64,000 nucleotides of DNA from Bordetella parapertussis (GTDB lineage: Bacteria; Pseudomonadota; Gammaproteobacteria; Burkholderiales; Burkholderiaceae_B). The position numbers were made by a program, and so were the translations under genes. The notes below the pieces were generated by a model. That model searched no databases. It saw only the letters and a program-made list of their open reading frames with translations, and had not been told where the DNA came from. Positions 43,535-52,547 of this stretch are shown here, piece after piece. How positions within the stretch are numbered: position 1 is the stretch's first letter; every line of letters begins with the position of its first letter. The stretch lies in the NCBI GenBank assembly GCA_945897365.1, contig CAMDFD010000003.1, forward strand, positions 186,001 to 250,000, in the 5' to 3' direction.

Positions 43535-45877
43535 ATGCTCGTTCGTTTGCCATATCTGTTCGACAAAGCCCTGCGCTTGATGACGCATGCCTTGTGTCAG
43601 GTGCTTTTGTTGGCATCGCTGCTTATTCCTTTTGGTGTGCAAGCCTTCGAACCTTTCGTGGTGAGCGATATTCGGGTCGAAGGCATGCAGCGCACAGAGC
43701 CAGGTTCGATCTTTGCACAGCTCCCCTTTAAAGTTGGCCAGCCATTTACTGAAGCGCTCGCCACAGAATCGATTAGAAAACTTTATGCAACAGGTCTTTA
43801 TGCTGACGTTCGCATTCAGACCGCAAATCGTGTTGTGGTTGTTGCGGTCCAAGAGCGTCCAACGATTGCCGCGATCACGTTTACGGGGATGAAAGAGTTC
43901 GAGACAGAGGCCATCATTGGCAATCTCAAACAAGTGGGTTTTGCGCAAGGCCGTGTGTTTGACCAATCCATGCTTGAGCAAGCACAGTTTGAGTTGCGTC
44001 AAGCGTATCTCAATAAAGGAAAGTACGCGGTTGAAATCTCGCCAACCGTCACCCCTTTGCCACGCAATCGAGTCGGTATCGACTTTAACCTGTTCGAAGG
44101 CAGTGTTGCACGTATTCGTGAAATCAATGTTGTTGGAAACACCGCCTTTACTCAGAGCAGGTTACGCGACTTGATGTCTCTGACCACCCCTGGTTGGATA
44201 ACTTGGTACACCGACTCCGATAAGTACTCTCGAGAAAAGCTTGAAAAAGACGTCGAAGCCATTAAATCCTTTTATCTTGATCGCGGCTATCTTGAGTTCA
44301 AAATTGAACCTCCCCAAGTTTCTATCTCCGGTGACCGCAAAGACATTTTCATTACATTAACAATTACTGAAGGTAAGCCCTACACAGTTTCTGATGTCAA
44401 ACTTGCGGGTGACTTATTAGGGCTTGAAAGTGAAATCAAGCAATTGGTTCAGTTAAAACCGGGGCAAATTTTTTCCGGCACTAAAACAAATGCGACGGCT
44501 AAAGGCATTTCTGATTATCTGGGTGGTTTAGGTTATGCATTTGCCAACGTCAATCCCAACCCAGTGCTTAATCGCGAAAATCAAACAGCGGAAGTCACTT
44601 TTTACATTGATCCGAGTCGACGTGTATATGTTCGTCGGATCCAAGTCGTTGGGAATCATCGCTCCAAGGATGAGGTGATACGCCGTGAAGTGCGTCAGAC
44701 TGAAGCTGCTTGGTATGATGGAGGAAAAATTAAATTATCACGGGATCGACTTGACCGTGTTGGATACTTTAAAGAAGTCAAAGTAGGAACCGAACCTGTC
44801 CCTGGGTCACCAGATCAGGTCGATATCAATTTGACCGTTGAAGAAAAGCCAACGGGTATGCTGAATTTAGGAATCGGTTACGGACAAGTCGACGGAGTCA
44901 TTTTGTCTGCGGGTATTTCCGAAGAAAACGTCTTTGGTAGCGGTACTAATCTGACGCTCAACCTCAACACAGGAGCATCCAACCGCAGCGTTGTTTTGGC
45001 TCATACTGATCCGTACTTTACCAATGACGGCGTGAGTCGCACGAGTTCGATTTACTATCGCACGATAACGCCTTACTCAAATAACCCAGGTAACTATAAA
45101 GTCACAACGGGTGGTATTGGTTTGAATTTCGGTGTACCTATCAGCGAATTTAATCGGATTTTCTTAGGTGTCAACCTTGAACGAAATTCGATCGGTTTGT
45201 TTGATAACTCTCCACTGGCTTATCGCGAATACGTGAGAGATTATGGTGAGACAACGACGGCCGCGATTTTGAATTTGGGTTGGTCAAAAGACAATCGTGA
45301 CAGCGCCCTGAGTCCGACCAAGGGCTCCTTTACTCGGCTCAAGCTCGATGTCGGCACAGGCAGCTTGGATTACTATATGTTTGGTGCGCAACACCAGACT
45401 TATATTCCAGTCGGCCGCGACTTTACTCTCGCATTGAATGGGATGTTTGACTTCGGTAATAGTTACAAGACTGATTATCCCTATCCCATCATTAAAAACG
45501 TCTACGCCGGCGGTATCGGTACTGTCAGAGGGTATTCACAGAACTCTCTCGGCCCAACTGATCCTTTGACCGGTACGTATTTGGGCGGATCCAAACGGGT
45601 GGTGGGTAATGTTCAGTTTTACCTCCCATTCCCCGGGACCCAGCAAGATCGTTCACTGCGTTGGTTTGCATTCGCTGATGGAGGTCAGGTTTTTGGTACT
45701 GACGGTTTTGGCAATGACACCGCCATTGACTTTGGCCAGATGCGATACTCTGCAGGTATCGGCCTGTCTTGGATTTCGCCTTTGGGACCACTCCAGTTAT
45801 CCTTTGCCAGGCCGTTGAACTCCAAGCCGGGTGACAATACGCAAATCTTCCAATTTCAAATCGGAACAGGTTTCTAA
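43535..45877 (+). CDS. bamA: Outer membrane protein assembly factor BamA
   Basis: BamA inserts beta-barrel proteins into the outer membrane. The 780-residue precursor has a signal peptide with hydrophobic core ALCQVLLLASLLIPFG ending around VQA-FEPF. Five POTRA domains (about 35-420) are followed by a 16-stranded barrel ending in phenylalanine (FQIGTGF), the Bam recognition signal. VRGYSQNSLGP (loop 6 VRGF-like motif) is present. The 85-base gap before it holds a small GCTG/CAGC hairpin (43479-43492). Confidence 0.98.
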   Translation: MLVRLPYLFDKALRLMTHALCQVLLLASLLIPFGVQAFEPFVVSDIRVEGMQRTEPGSIFAQLPFKVGQPFTEALATESIRKLYATGLYADVRIQTANRVVVVAVQERPTIAAITFTGMKEFETEAIIGNLKQVGFAQGRVFDQSMLEQAQFELRQAYLNKGKYAVEISPTVTPLPRNRVGIDFNLFEGSVARIREINVVGNTAFTQSRLRDLMSLTTPGWITWYTDSDKYSREKLEKDVEAIKSFYLDRGYLEFKIEPPQVSISGDRKDIFITLTITEGKPYTVSDVKLAGDLLGLESEIKQLVQLKPGQIFSGTKTNATAKGISDYLGGLGYAFANVNPNPVLNRENQTAEVTFYIDPSRRVYVRRIQVVGNHRSKDEVIRREVRQTEAAWYDGGKIKLSRDRLDRVGYFKEVKVGTEPVPGSPDQVDINLTVEEKPTGMLNLGIGYGQVDGVILSAGISEENVFGSGTNLTLNLNTGASNRSVVLAHTDPYFTNDGVSRTSSIYYRTITPYSNNPGNYKVTTGGIGLNFGVPISEFNRIFLGVNLERNSIGLFDNSPLAYREYVRDYGETTTAAILNLGWSKDNRDSALSPTKGSFTRLKLDVGTGSLDYYMFGAQHQTYIPVGRDFTLALNGMFDFGNSYKTDYPYPIIKNVYAGGIGTVRGYSQNSLGPTDPLTGTYLGGSKRVVGNVQFYLPFPGTQQDRSLRWFAFADGGQVFGTDGFGNDTAIDFGQMRYSAGIGLSWISPLGPLQLSFARPLNSKPGDNTQIFQFQIGTGF

Positions 45878-45943
45878 AGATTTAGATCGTACTTTTTAGT
45901 GGCACAATACCAATCTGTATTCGTTTATCGAGAGAATTTAATA

Positions 45944-46510
45944 ATGGTTGCAACTTCCTTCCCCCAGTTACAAATGCGCGCTTCGCCTATTGGCTTGGTC
46001 AAACACCCCTTGGCATGGATCATCGCTTTTTCATGCGTCATGTTCGCTGTGGTCTCGGGTAATGTTGCACATGCGCAGGGTTCTAAGATCGGCTTTGTCA
46101 ACACTGAGCGAATTTTGAGAGATTCTGCGCCTGCCAAAACTGCCCAAACAAAAATTGAAACCGAATTTAAGAAACGCGAAGAAGAAATTCAGCGACTCGG
46201 CAATAATCTGCGCACTGCTGCTCAAAAATTTGAAAAAGACGCGCCTGTTCTTTCTGAATCTGATCGCAATAAGCGTCAGCGCGAATTGGCCAATATCGAT
46301 GCAGACCTTCAGCGTAAGCGTCGCGAACTCCAAGAAGACTTTAACCGTCGCCGCAATGAAGAGTTCGCGACGATCATCGAGCGCGCCAATACAGCGATCA
46401 AGCTTATCGCTGAAAAAGACAATTACGATATGATTCTGCAGGATGCAGTCACTGTTAACCCACGTATTGATATTACTGACAAGGTGATTCAAGCGTTGGG
46501 TGCCAAATAA
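45944..46510 (+). CDS. skp: Periplasmic chaperone Skp/OmpH
   Basis: Skp carries unfolded outer-membrane proteins across the periplasm to BamA. Starting at ATG 45944, the 188 residues comprise a signal peptide (AWIIAFSCVMFAVVSGNVAHAQG) and a charged, coiled-coil helical body (about 65-150) typical of the jellyfish-shaped trimer. GSKIGFVNTERILRDSAPA is the conserved first strand. A GTG 45 bases upstream would give an unlikely long N-terminus. It sits between bamA and lpxD, the normal order. Confidence 0.94.
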   Translation: MVATSFPQLQMRASPIGLVKHPLAWIIAFSCVMFAVVSGNVAHAQGSKIGFVNTERILRDSAPAKTAQTKIETEFKKREEEIQRLGNNLRTAAQKFEKDAPVLSESDRNKRQRELANIDADLQRKRRELQEDFNRRRNEEFATIIERANTAIKLIAEKDNYDMILQDAVTVNPRIDITDKVIQALGAK

Positions 46511-46522
46511 TAAGATCAACGT

Positions 46523-47620
46523 ATGCCCGTCCTGTTAGACCCTGCACGGGCACCTCTTCTCTCTGAACTTTTACGTGCCGTTCCCGGCGGCTTAGTTCAA
46601 AATGTGGTGTCTGCGGGTCTTGATAATGATCCACGTATTGCCGGTTTAGGCTCTCTTGCGCATGCGAGGGAGCTTGAGATCTCCTTTATTGTCCATCCTA
46701 AATATCTTGATCACTTAGCAAGCACCCGCGCTTGCGCGGTGATTGTTCTTCCTGAAATCGAAGAAAAGCTCGCTCAAACATCCCCAGTCCCTCAATTTAC
46801 GCGTATTGTCTGTAGGCATCCCTATCTTCTTTACGCACGAATCTCTCAATGGTTCGAATGGGCGAGTCGGCCGTCTTATGAGCCTGGCATTCATGCGACT
46901 GCAGTCGTTGACCCTACGGCGATCATTTCCCCAAGTGCACGCATTGGCCCCCATGCGGTCATCGGAGCACGTTGTGTTGTAGGGGCAATGTCTCAGATTG
47001 GCGCAGGTTGTTTTTTAGGTGACGATGTCGAGATCGGCTCTTCCTCTATCCTATATCCTCGCGTCTCTATTTATTATGGCGTCAAAGTGGGTGATCGAGC
47101 GATCATCCATAGCGGTGTCGTACTAGGAGCGGACGGCTTTGGTTTTGCACCCGATCCAAGCCTTTCAAAAGGTGCTTGGGGGAAAATTCCACAGTTAGGC
47201 GTTGTGCTGATCGGTCATGACGTAGAGATTGGCGCCAACACAACCATTGACAGAGGAGCGCTCGATAACACCATCATTGGAGATGGTGTCAAAATCGACA
47301 ACCAAGTCATGATTGGTCACAATTGCGTGATTGGTGCGCATACCGCGATTGCCGCATGTGTGGGTATCGCTGGATCGACCGCGATTGGGTCACGTTGCAC
47401 GATTGGCGGGATGGCCGGCGTTTCAGGTCATCTCGTGATTGGTGATGATGTGCATATCTCAGGCGGAACTGGCATTATCGCGAGTATTGATCAACCGGGG
47501 CGTTATACCGGTGTTTACCCCTATGCAGAACACAAAGAATGGCAGCGAAATGCTGCGGTTATCACACAGTTATCTGGGCTGCGCAAGCGGGTCAGAGCAC
47601 TTGAGCGCGACAGCATCTAG
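46523..47620 (+). CDS. lpxD: UDP-3-O-acyl-glucosamine N-acyltransferase LpxD
   Basis: LpxD adds the second acyl chain in lipid A synthesis. The 365 residues have an N-terminal uridine-binding domain (about 1-110) and a left-handed beta-helix of hexapeptide repeats (about 110-320; for example IGPHAVIGARCVVGAMSQIG), then a C-terminal helix (VITQLSGLRKRVRALER). The catalytic His lies in MIGHNCVIGAHTAIAACVGIAG. fabZ follows after eight bases. Confidence 0.97.
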   Translation: MPVLLDPARAPLLSELLRAVPGGLVQNVVSAGLDNDPRIAGLGSLAHARELEISFIVHPKYLDHLASTRACAVIVLPEIEEKLAQTSPVPQFTRIVCRHPYLLYARISQWFEWASRPSYEPGIHATAVVDPTAIISPSARIGPHAVIGARCVVGAMSQIGAGCFLGDDVEIGSSSILYPRVSIYYGVKVGDRAIIHSGVVLGADGFGFAPDPSLSKGAWGKIPQLGVVLIGHDVEIGANTTIDRGALDNTIIGDGVKIDNQVMIGHNCVIGAHTAIAACVGIAGSTAIGSRCTIGGMAGVSGHLVIGDDVHISGGTGIIASIDQPGRYTGVYPYAEHKEWQRNAAVITQLSGLRKRVRALERDSI

Positions 47621-47628
47621 GATAAGTT

Positions 47629-48078
47629 ATGCAACTTGATATTAAAAGTATTCTCGACAGACTTCCTCATCGCTATCCGATGTTGTTGATTGATCGCGTG
47701 ATCGACATGGTGCCGGGAAAGTCGATCAAGGCGCTTAAAAATGTATCCATTAACGAGCCTTTTTTTGCAGGACATTTCCCTCATCATCCAGTGATGCCAG
47801 GTGTGCTGATTCTTGAGGCCATGGCACAAGCCGCTGCAATATTTTCTTTTGCTGATGAGGCAGGCCTCAAACCCAAAGATGAAGAGACTTTGTATTATTT
47901 TGTTGGAATTGATGGCGCTCGATTTCGCAAACCTGTATTACCAGGTGATCAACTGCACATTGAGGTTGTTGCCGAGCGCTTAGGTCGCAGTATTTGTAAA
48001 TATCAAGGTCATGCCTTTGTTGATGGACAAGTCGTCGCTGAGGCTAAGTTGATGTGTGCTGTCAGACCAATGGAATAA
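47629..48078 (+). CDS. fabZ: 3-Hydroxyacyl-ACP dehydratase FabZ
   Basis: FabZ dehydrates 3-hydroxyacyl-ACP in fatty acid synthesis and so competes with LpxA/LpxD for substrate. The 149-residue hotdog protein shows LPHRYPMLLIDRVIDM and FFAGHFPHHPVMPGVLILEAMAQ, which carries the catalytic His and Glu. It is embedded between lpxD and lpxA, as in most proteobacteria. Confidence 0.98.
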   Translation: MQLDIKSILDRLPHRYPMLLIDRVIDMVPGKSIKALKNVSINEPFFAGHFPHHPVMPGVLILEAMAQAAAIFSFADEAGLKPKDEETLYYFVGIDGARFRKPVLPGDQLHIEVVAERLGRSICKYQGHAFVDGQVVAEAKLMCAVRPME

Positions 48079-48081
48079 TAA

Positions 48082-48876
48082 ATGGCTGCAATCATCCATC
48101 CGACCGCTCTCGTTGACCCCAAAGCGCATTTACACCCTTCGGTTTCAGTCGGGGCTTACTCCATCATCGGACCGGGTGTCCGTATCGGTGCTGATACGAT
48201 TATTGGTCCTCATTGCATCATTGATGGTGAGACGACCATTGGTCAAGGCAATCATTTTTATCGTTTTTGCTCGATTGGGGGCATGCCTCAGGACAAAAAA
48301 TATGCAGGCGAGCCCACCCAACTTGTCATGGGTGATCGCAATATGGTGCGTGAATACGTCACAATTAATACCGGCACAGTTCAGGACGGCGGTGTGACTC
48401 GACTTGGTTCGGACAACTGGATCATGGCCTATGTCCATGTCGCGCACGACTGTCAGATTGGCAACCAAACGATTCTTGCCAATGGCGTTCAAATGGGTGG
48501 TCATGTCCACATCGGTGATTGGGCCATCGTCGGTGGTCTTGCTGCTGTACACCAGTTTGGCAAGATCGGCGCACACAGCATGACAGGCGGTCAAAGCGCG
48601 CTTCATATGGATATTCCTCCTTATGTGATGGGCTCTGGCAATCCTTGCGTCCCGGTTGGTATTAATGTCGAAGGGCTTAAACGCCGTGGGTTTTCTCCTG
48701 AGTCAATTAGTGCACTGCGCGATGCCTACAAGATTATTTATAGACGTGGTTTAAGCCTCAGCGATGCTTGCGCTGAAATTCGCAACAGACAACAACTTGA
48801 ACCTGCTGTTGCCCAAGCGCTTCAACCCTTGCTCGACTTTGTAGAGGCGAGTGCGCGCGGCATCATTCGACCATGA
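48082..48876 (+). CDS. lpxA: UDP-N-acetylglucosamine acyltransferase LpxA
   Basis: LpxA performs the first acylation of lipid A synthesis. The 264 residues begin IIHPTALVDPKAHLHPSVSVGAYS and contain a hexapeptide beta-helix (about 2-190) with catalytic His in AYVHVAHDCQIGN and GGLAAVHQFGKIGAHSM. A C-terminal helical domain ends in VEASARGIIRP. Its stop overlaps the lpxB ATG by four bases. Confidence 0.98.
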   Translation: MAAIIHPTALVDPKAHLHPSVSVGAYSIIGPGVRIGADTIIGPHCIIDGETTIGQGNHFYRFCSIGGMPQDKKYAGEPTQLVMGDRNMVREYVTINTGTVQDGGVTRLGSDNWIMAYVHVAHDCQIGNQTILANGVQMGGHVHIGDWAIVGGLAAVHQFGKIGAHSMTGGQSALHMDIPPYVMGSGNPCVPVGINVEGLKRRGFSPESISALRDAYKIIYRRGLSLSDACAEIRNRQQLEPAVAQALQPLLDFVEASARGIIRP

Positions 48877-50060
48877 CGTGGCGCCTTGGGCTCATTGCGG
48901 GCGAGCCCTCGGGTGACATCATCGCCGCTAAAGTATTGGCAGGACTTAAACAAGCAGATCCCTTGGTTCGCCCAGAAGGAATTGGCGGTCCGCATTTGGC
49001 GGCCGAAGGTTTGAATGTCTGGCATCCTATGCATGCGCTTAGTGTCTTTGGATATGTGGATGCCATCAAGCGTTTACCTTCTTTATTTCATATTTATCAA
49101 AATGTTAAAAACCGCTGGTTGCGAGAGCCACCTTCTGTTTTTTTAGGGGTCGACGCCCCAGACTTTAATTTACGTTTGGAGCATCGCTTGCGTAAGGCGG
49201 GTGTCCCGACGGTACATTTTGTAGGTCCGTCGATTTGGGCTTGGCGCTACGAGCGCATTCATTACATTCGTGAAGCTGTTTCTCACATGCTCGTATTGTT
49301 TCCTTTCGAAGAGGCTATTTACAAAAAAGAAGGTATTCCTGTTACCTATGTCGGTCATCCCATGGCCGATGCGATTGCGATAGAACCAGATCAACAAGCA
49401 GCGCGCACGCGCCTGGGGCTAGATCAACAAGCGAGAGTGATTGCGGTTTTACCTGGTAGCCGAGCTTCAGAGATCAAACTGATTGCTCCAAGATTTTTAC
49501 AAACAGCCCAACGCTTACAAAAGCATGATCCTTCTCTACAGTTCGTTGTCCCCATGGTCAATGAGCAGCGAGAGCGCGAATTCAAGGTTTTTTTAACGCA
49601 ATATCCTGTTAATCATTTGCAAATCGTGAGGTCGCAACCCCAAGCAATCGGCATGGCTGATCCGATCGCCTGGTCTGTTCTTGAGGCGTGTGACGTTGCG
49701 CTCGTTGCAAGTGGAACCGCAACGCTCGAAACGGCGCTGTTTAAAAAACCCATGGTGATTTCCTATGCAGTCTCACCCTTAGTGCGCAAAATCATGGCCT
49801 GGAAGTCAGGGCAGGAACGTCCTTATTTACCTTGGGTGGGTTTGCCTAATGTCTTGCTCAACGACTTTGTCGTGCCCGAACTGATTCAAGAGGATGCCAC
49901 ACCCGAAAAGTTGGCGCAGGAACTTTTGGCTTTATTAAATGACGCGAATCGTTGTGAGCGCATCAGTCGTCGTTTTACTGAAATGCATCAGACGCTGCGT
50001 TGCAATACACCTTTGCGCGTGGCTCAGGTTATTGAGTCGATCGCCCTCAATCGTCATTAA
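48873..50060 (+). CDS. lpxB: Lipid-A-disaccharide synthase LpxB
   Basis: LpxB is a peripheral membrane glycosyltransferase that joins two acylated glucosamine units. The 395 residues show LIAGEPSGDIIAAKVLAGLK, IGGPHLAAEGL, VGPSIWAWR, VTYVGHPMADAI and VLPGSRASEI, all conserved in GT19. The C-terminal donor-binding region contains LVASGTATLETALFKKPMV. Its ATG overlaps the lpxA stop. Confidence 0.98.
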   Translation: MTWRLGLIAGEPSGDIIAAKVLAGLKQADPLVRPEGIGGPHLAAEGLNVWHPMHALSVFGYVDAIKRLPSLFHIYQNVKNRWLREPPSVFLGVDAPDFNLRLEHRLRKAGVPTVHFVGPSIWAWRYERIHYIREAVSHMLVLFPFEEAIYKKEGIPVTYVGHPMADAIAIEPDQQAARTRLGLDQQARVIAVLPGSRASEIKLIAPRFLQTAQRLQKHDPSLQFVVPMVNEQREREFKVFLTQYPVNHLQIVRSQPQAIGMADPIAWSVLEACDVALVASGTATLETALFKKPMVISYAVSPLVRKIMAWKSGQERPYLPWVGLPNVLLNDFVVPELIQEDATPEKLAQELLALLNDANRCERISRRFTEMHQTLRCNTPLRVAQVIESIALNRH

Positions 50061-50065
50061 ATCAA

Positions 50066-50695
50066 ATGGCAAAATCAACTCCGCATGCCTCTCAAGCCAG
50101 TCTTTTTGATTTGCAGAAAGAAACGACGCTTTATGCCGCTGGCGTTGATGAGGCGGGTCGGGGTCCGCTGGCAGGCGATGTTTACGCGGCCGCTGTGATT
50201 CTCGATCGTCGTCATCCAATCGATGGTCTTGCTGATTCAAAAATTCTGTCAGAGAAAAAACGCGAGCTTCTCGCCGAACATATCAAAGCGTATGCTCTGT
50301 GTTGGTCAGTGAGCATGGCCACTGTTGAGGAAATTGATCGCTTGAATATTTTACAAGCGACGCTTCTGGCGATGAAACGTGCTGTTGAAGGGCTTTCTAT
50401 TCAGCCTGAACTCGCGTGGGTCGATGGTAATCAGCCGCCTCGTTTGAGCTGCCGAGTTCAAACCATCATCAAAGGTGACGCGCTGATTCCAGCGATATCG
50501 GCTGCGTCTATTCTTGCAAAAACAGCAAGAGATCATGATCTAAAACGTCTTCACCTCCTCTATCCGCAATACGCATTCGATCAGCACAAAGGCTACGGAA
50601 CAGCACTACATATGGCACGACTTAAGCAGTATGGCCCGAGTCCAGTACATCGGCGCAGTTTTGCGCCAGTGCGCGCTTGTTTGGAAACAACATGA
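50066..50695 (+). CDS. rnhB: Ribonuclease HII
   Basis: RNase HII removes ribonucleotides from DNA. The 209 residues show AAGVDEAGRGPLAGDVYAAAVIL with the catalytic DE pair, LADSKILSEKKRE, WVDGNQPP, IIKGDALIPAISAASILAKTARD and HKGYGTALH. The final four bases overlap the ATG of the rRNA methyltransferase gene. Confidence 0.98.
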   Translation: MAKSTPHASQASLFDLQKETTLYAAGVDEAGRGPLAGDVYAAAVILDRRHPIDGLADSKILSEKKRELLAEHIKAYALCWSVSMATVEEIDRLNILQATLLAMKRAVEGLSIQPELAWVDGNQPPRLSCRVQTIIKGDALIPAISAASILAKTARDHDLKRLHLLYPQYAFDQHKGYGTALHMARLKQYGPSPVHRRSFAPVRACLETT

Positions 50696-51471
50696 AACAT
50701 ATCGAGTCCCGCTCTAATGCACTTTATAAGCAGCTCTACAAATGGCAGTCAAGCGCTGGTAGAAGAGATGAACCTATTTTGCTTGAAGGCATACATCTAT
50801 GCGAATCTTGGCTCGCCTTGGGCAAACAACCTAAATATGCCATTTTCGATCTTGAGCGTGTGTCCCAGTCGCAGCTATCCGGTTTAATCGAAAAATTAAA
50901 TCCAGACGTATGCCTCACGATGTCTGGATCTCTGCTTAGCAACCTCTCCAGCGTTGATACGGATCAAGGTGTATTGTTTGTCGCGCAACCAACGATTCAT
51001 CCGATTCCAGAAAAAATAGTTGAAACCATCGTATTGCTAGATCGACTGCAGGATCCCGGCAATGTAGGTGCTATTTTACGAACCTGCGCTGCTGCAGGCA
51101 TCAAGCGTGTGTTTGCTTCTGTTGGTACAGCAGGATTGTGGTCGCCCAAGGTGCTGCGTAGTGCTCAAGGCGCGCATTTCCTATTGAAGCTGCATGAACA
51201 GACTGATCTGAAAAGTCTGTCGTCCTCTTTGGCAGTGCCCATGATTGTGACAACACTTGAGGATGCGGGTGATCTCTACATGACAGCCTTACCTAAACAT
51301 GCAGCTTGGGTATTCGGTAACGAAGGTCAAGGAGTCAACCCTGAACTTCTTGCACGCGCCGACCTACGCATCAAAATCATGCATGATCGCGCTGTCGAAT
51401 CCCTGAACGTCACCGTGGCCTCTGCCATTTGCTTGTTTGAACAACGACGTCAACACCACCTCGCTCAATAA
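50692..51471 (+). CDS. TrmH/SpoU family RNA 2'-O-methyltransferase
   Basis: A 259-residue SPOUT-class methyltransferase. The start ATG at 50692 overlaps the rnhB stop (ATGA); a TTG 15 bases earlier is rejected. The substrate-binding N-terminal domain (about 1-95) precedes the knotted domain with motif 1 LLDRLQDPGNVGAILRTCAA, motif 2 AWVFGNEGQGVNPELL and motif 3 VESLNVTVASAICLFE. The target nucleotide (rRNA or tRNA) cannot be stated. Confidence 0.93.
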   Translation: MKHIESRSNALYKQLYKWQSSAGRRDEPILLEGIHLCESWLALGKQPKYAIFDLERVSQSQLSGLIEKLNPDVCLTMSGSLLSNLSSVDTDQGVLFVAQPTIHPIPEKIVETIVLLDRLQDPGNVGAILRTCAAAGIKRVFASVGTAGLWSPKVLRSAQGAHFLLKLHEQTDLKSLSSSLAVPMIVTTLEDAGDLYMTALPKHAAWVFGNEGQGVNPELLARADLRIKIMHDRAVESLNVTVASAICLFEQRRQHHLAQ

Positions 51472-51486
51472 ACGAAGCACATTTGA

Positions 51487-52323
51487 TCAATACGCGGAAT
51501 GTCGATCTAGTCCAACATCATGCAATACCGTAGTCGAGATTTCCTCGATCGACTTGGTGGTGGTTGAGAGCATAGGGATGGACTCTCTGCGCATCAGGCG
51601 TTCAGCTTCTGCGACTTCGTGACGACATTGGAGGAGTGAAGCATAAAGACTGTCAGGACGACGCTCTTGGCGCACCTCCATCAGGCGTTCTGGTTGAATC
51701 GTGAGTCCAAAGAGCTTTGCTCGAAAGGGCATCAACGTTGAGGGGAGAGCGCCTCGGTCGAAATCCTCCGGAATCAATGGGAAATTAGCGGCCTTGACCC
51801 CGTATTGCATCGCCAGATAGAGGCTTGTTGGGGTTTTTCCACAGCGAGAGACACCAATCAAGATCACGTCAGCCTGAGCGAGTCCGGATACAAATTGTCC
51901 ATCATCATGTGCCAGACTGAAATTGATGGCTTCGATACGATTTCTGTATTGCATCGAGCTAGCGGCTTTGTGGGATTTACCGATTGAATGACTCGATTTC
52001 ATACCTAGATTATGTTCGAGAGGCTCTACAAAGGCACCAAACAAATCTAAAAACAAAGCATTGGCGAGCTTGACTCGTCCTAACACATCAGGATTGACGA
52101 GTGTTGTAAAGACAATCGGGGCAGTTCCTTGATCTGCGGCGCAGCGATTAATACGCTGCACCACGGCATCTGCCTTTTCAACAGAGTCAATAAATGGCAC
52201 TCGGACCTGTCTAAACGTCACTGACTCAAACTGGGATAGGACGGAGTGACTAAAGGTTTCTGCAGTGATACCCGTTCCATCTGAAATAATGAAAACAGTC
52301 CGTTCGGTTACGCTCATATTCAT
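51487..52323 (-). CDS. ppsR: Phosphoenolpyruvate synthase regulatory protein (PSRP)
   Basis: PSRP is a bifunctional ADP-dependent kinase and phosphorylase that inactivates and reactivates PEP synthase. Starting at ATG 52323 (MNMSVTERTVFIISDGTGIT) the protein has 278 residues; the next in-frame ATG at 52317 is equally possible. The P-loop is GVSRCGKTPTSLYLA. Upstream extensions are rejected because conservation begins at VFIISDGTG. It is divergent from ppsA, its target, across about 220 bases that contain tandem repeats. Confidence 0.95.
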   Translation of the reverse strand: MNMSVTERTVFIISDGTGITAETFSHSVLSQFESVTFRQVRVPFIDSVEKADAVVQRINRCAADQGTAPIVFTTLVNPDVLGRVKLANALFLDLFGAFVEPLEHNLGMKSSHSIGKSHKAASSMQYRNRIEAINFSLAHDDGQFVSGLAQADVILIGVSRCGKTPTSLYLAMQYGVKAANFPLIPEDFDRGALPSTLMPFRAKLFGLTIQPERLMEVRQERRPDSLYASLLQCRHEVAEAERLMRRESIPMLSTTTKSIEEISTTVLHDVGLDRHSAY

Positions 52324-52422
52324 TTCAGAAGGTCCAAAGTCAGAGTCTTGAGTAGTATAATGCAGCGCAACATGAGCTCGTTCGATTGTCACCCTAAAAC
52401 GGCCAAGGCAAGTTTGGTGAGT

Positions 52423-52462
52423 ACCCGTAAGCATTCGTAAGCACCCGTAAGCACCTGCATGC
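52423..52462. repeat. Tandem 10-base repeats in the ppsR-ppsA divergent region
   Basis: Four consecutive units read ACCCGTAAGC, ATTCGTAAGC, ACCCGTAAGC and ACCTGCATGC. Units 1 and 3 are identical, unit 2 differs at two bases, and unit 4 is degenerate. The 10-base period is close to one helical turn, so repeated sites for a DNA-binding protein would lie on the same face. They sit 100 bases from the ppsR start and about 85 bases upstream of ppsA. Confidence 0.85.
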
Positions 52463-52547
52463 ACGCATTTTTATAACATTGCTGCGAAACGAAACGCTGA
52501 CTGTTCTCACCAAACTCGCTTTCTCACATTGTAAAAGGGTGACTTTC

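Noticed and set aside
52423..52462. Tandem repeats as a CRISPR fragment
   Set aside because: The units are 10 bases long and directly adjacent without spacers, and no cas gene is in the window.
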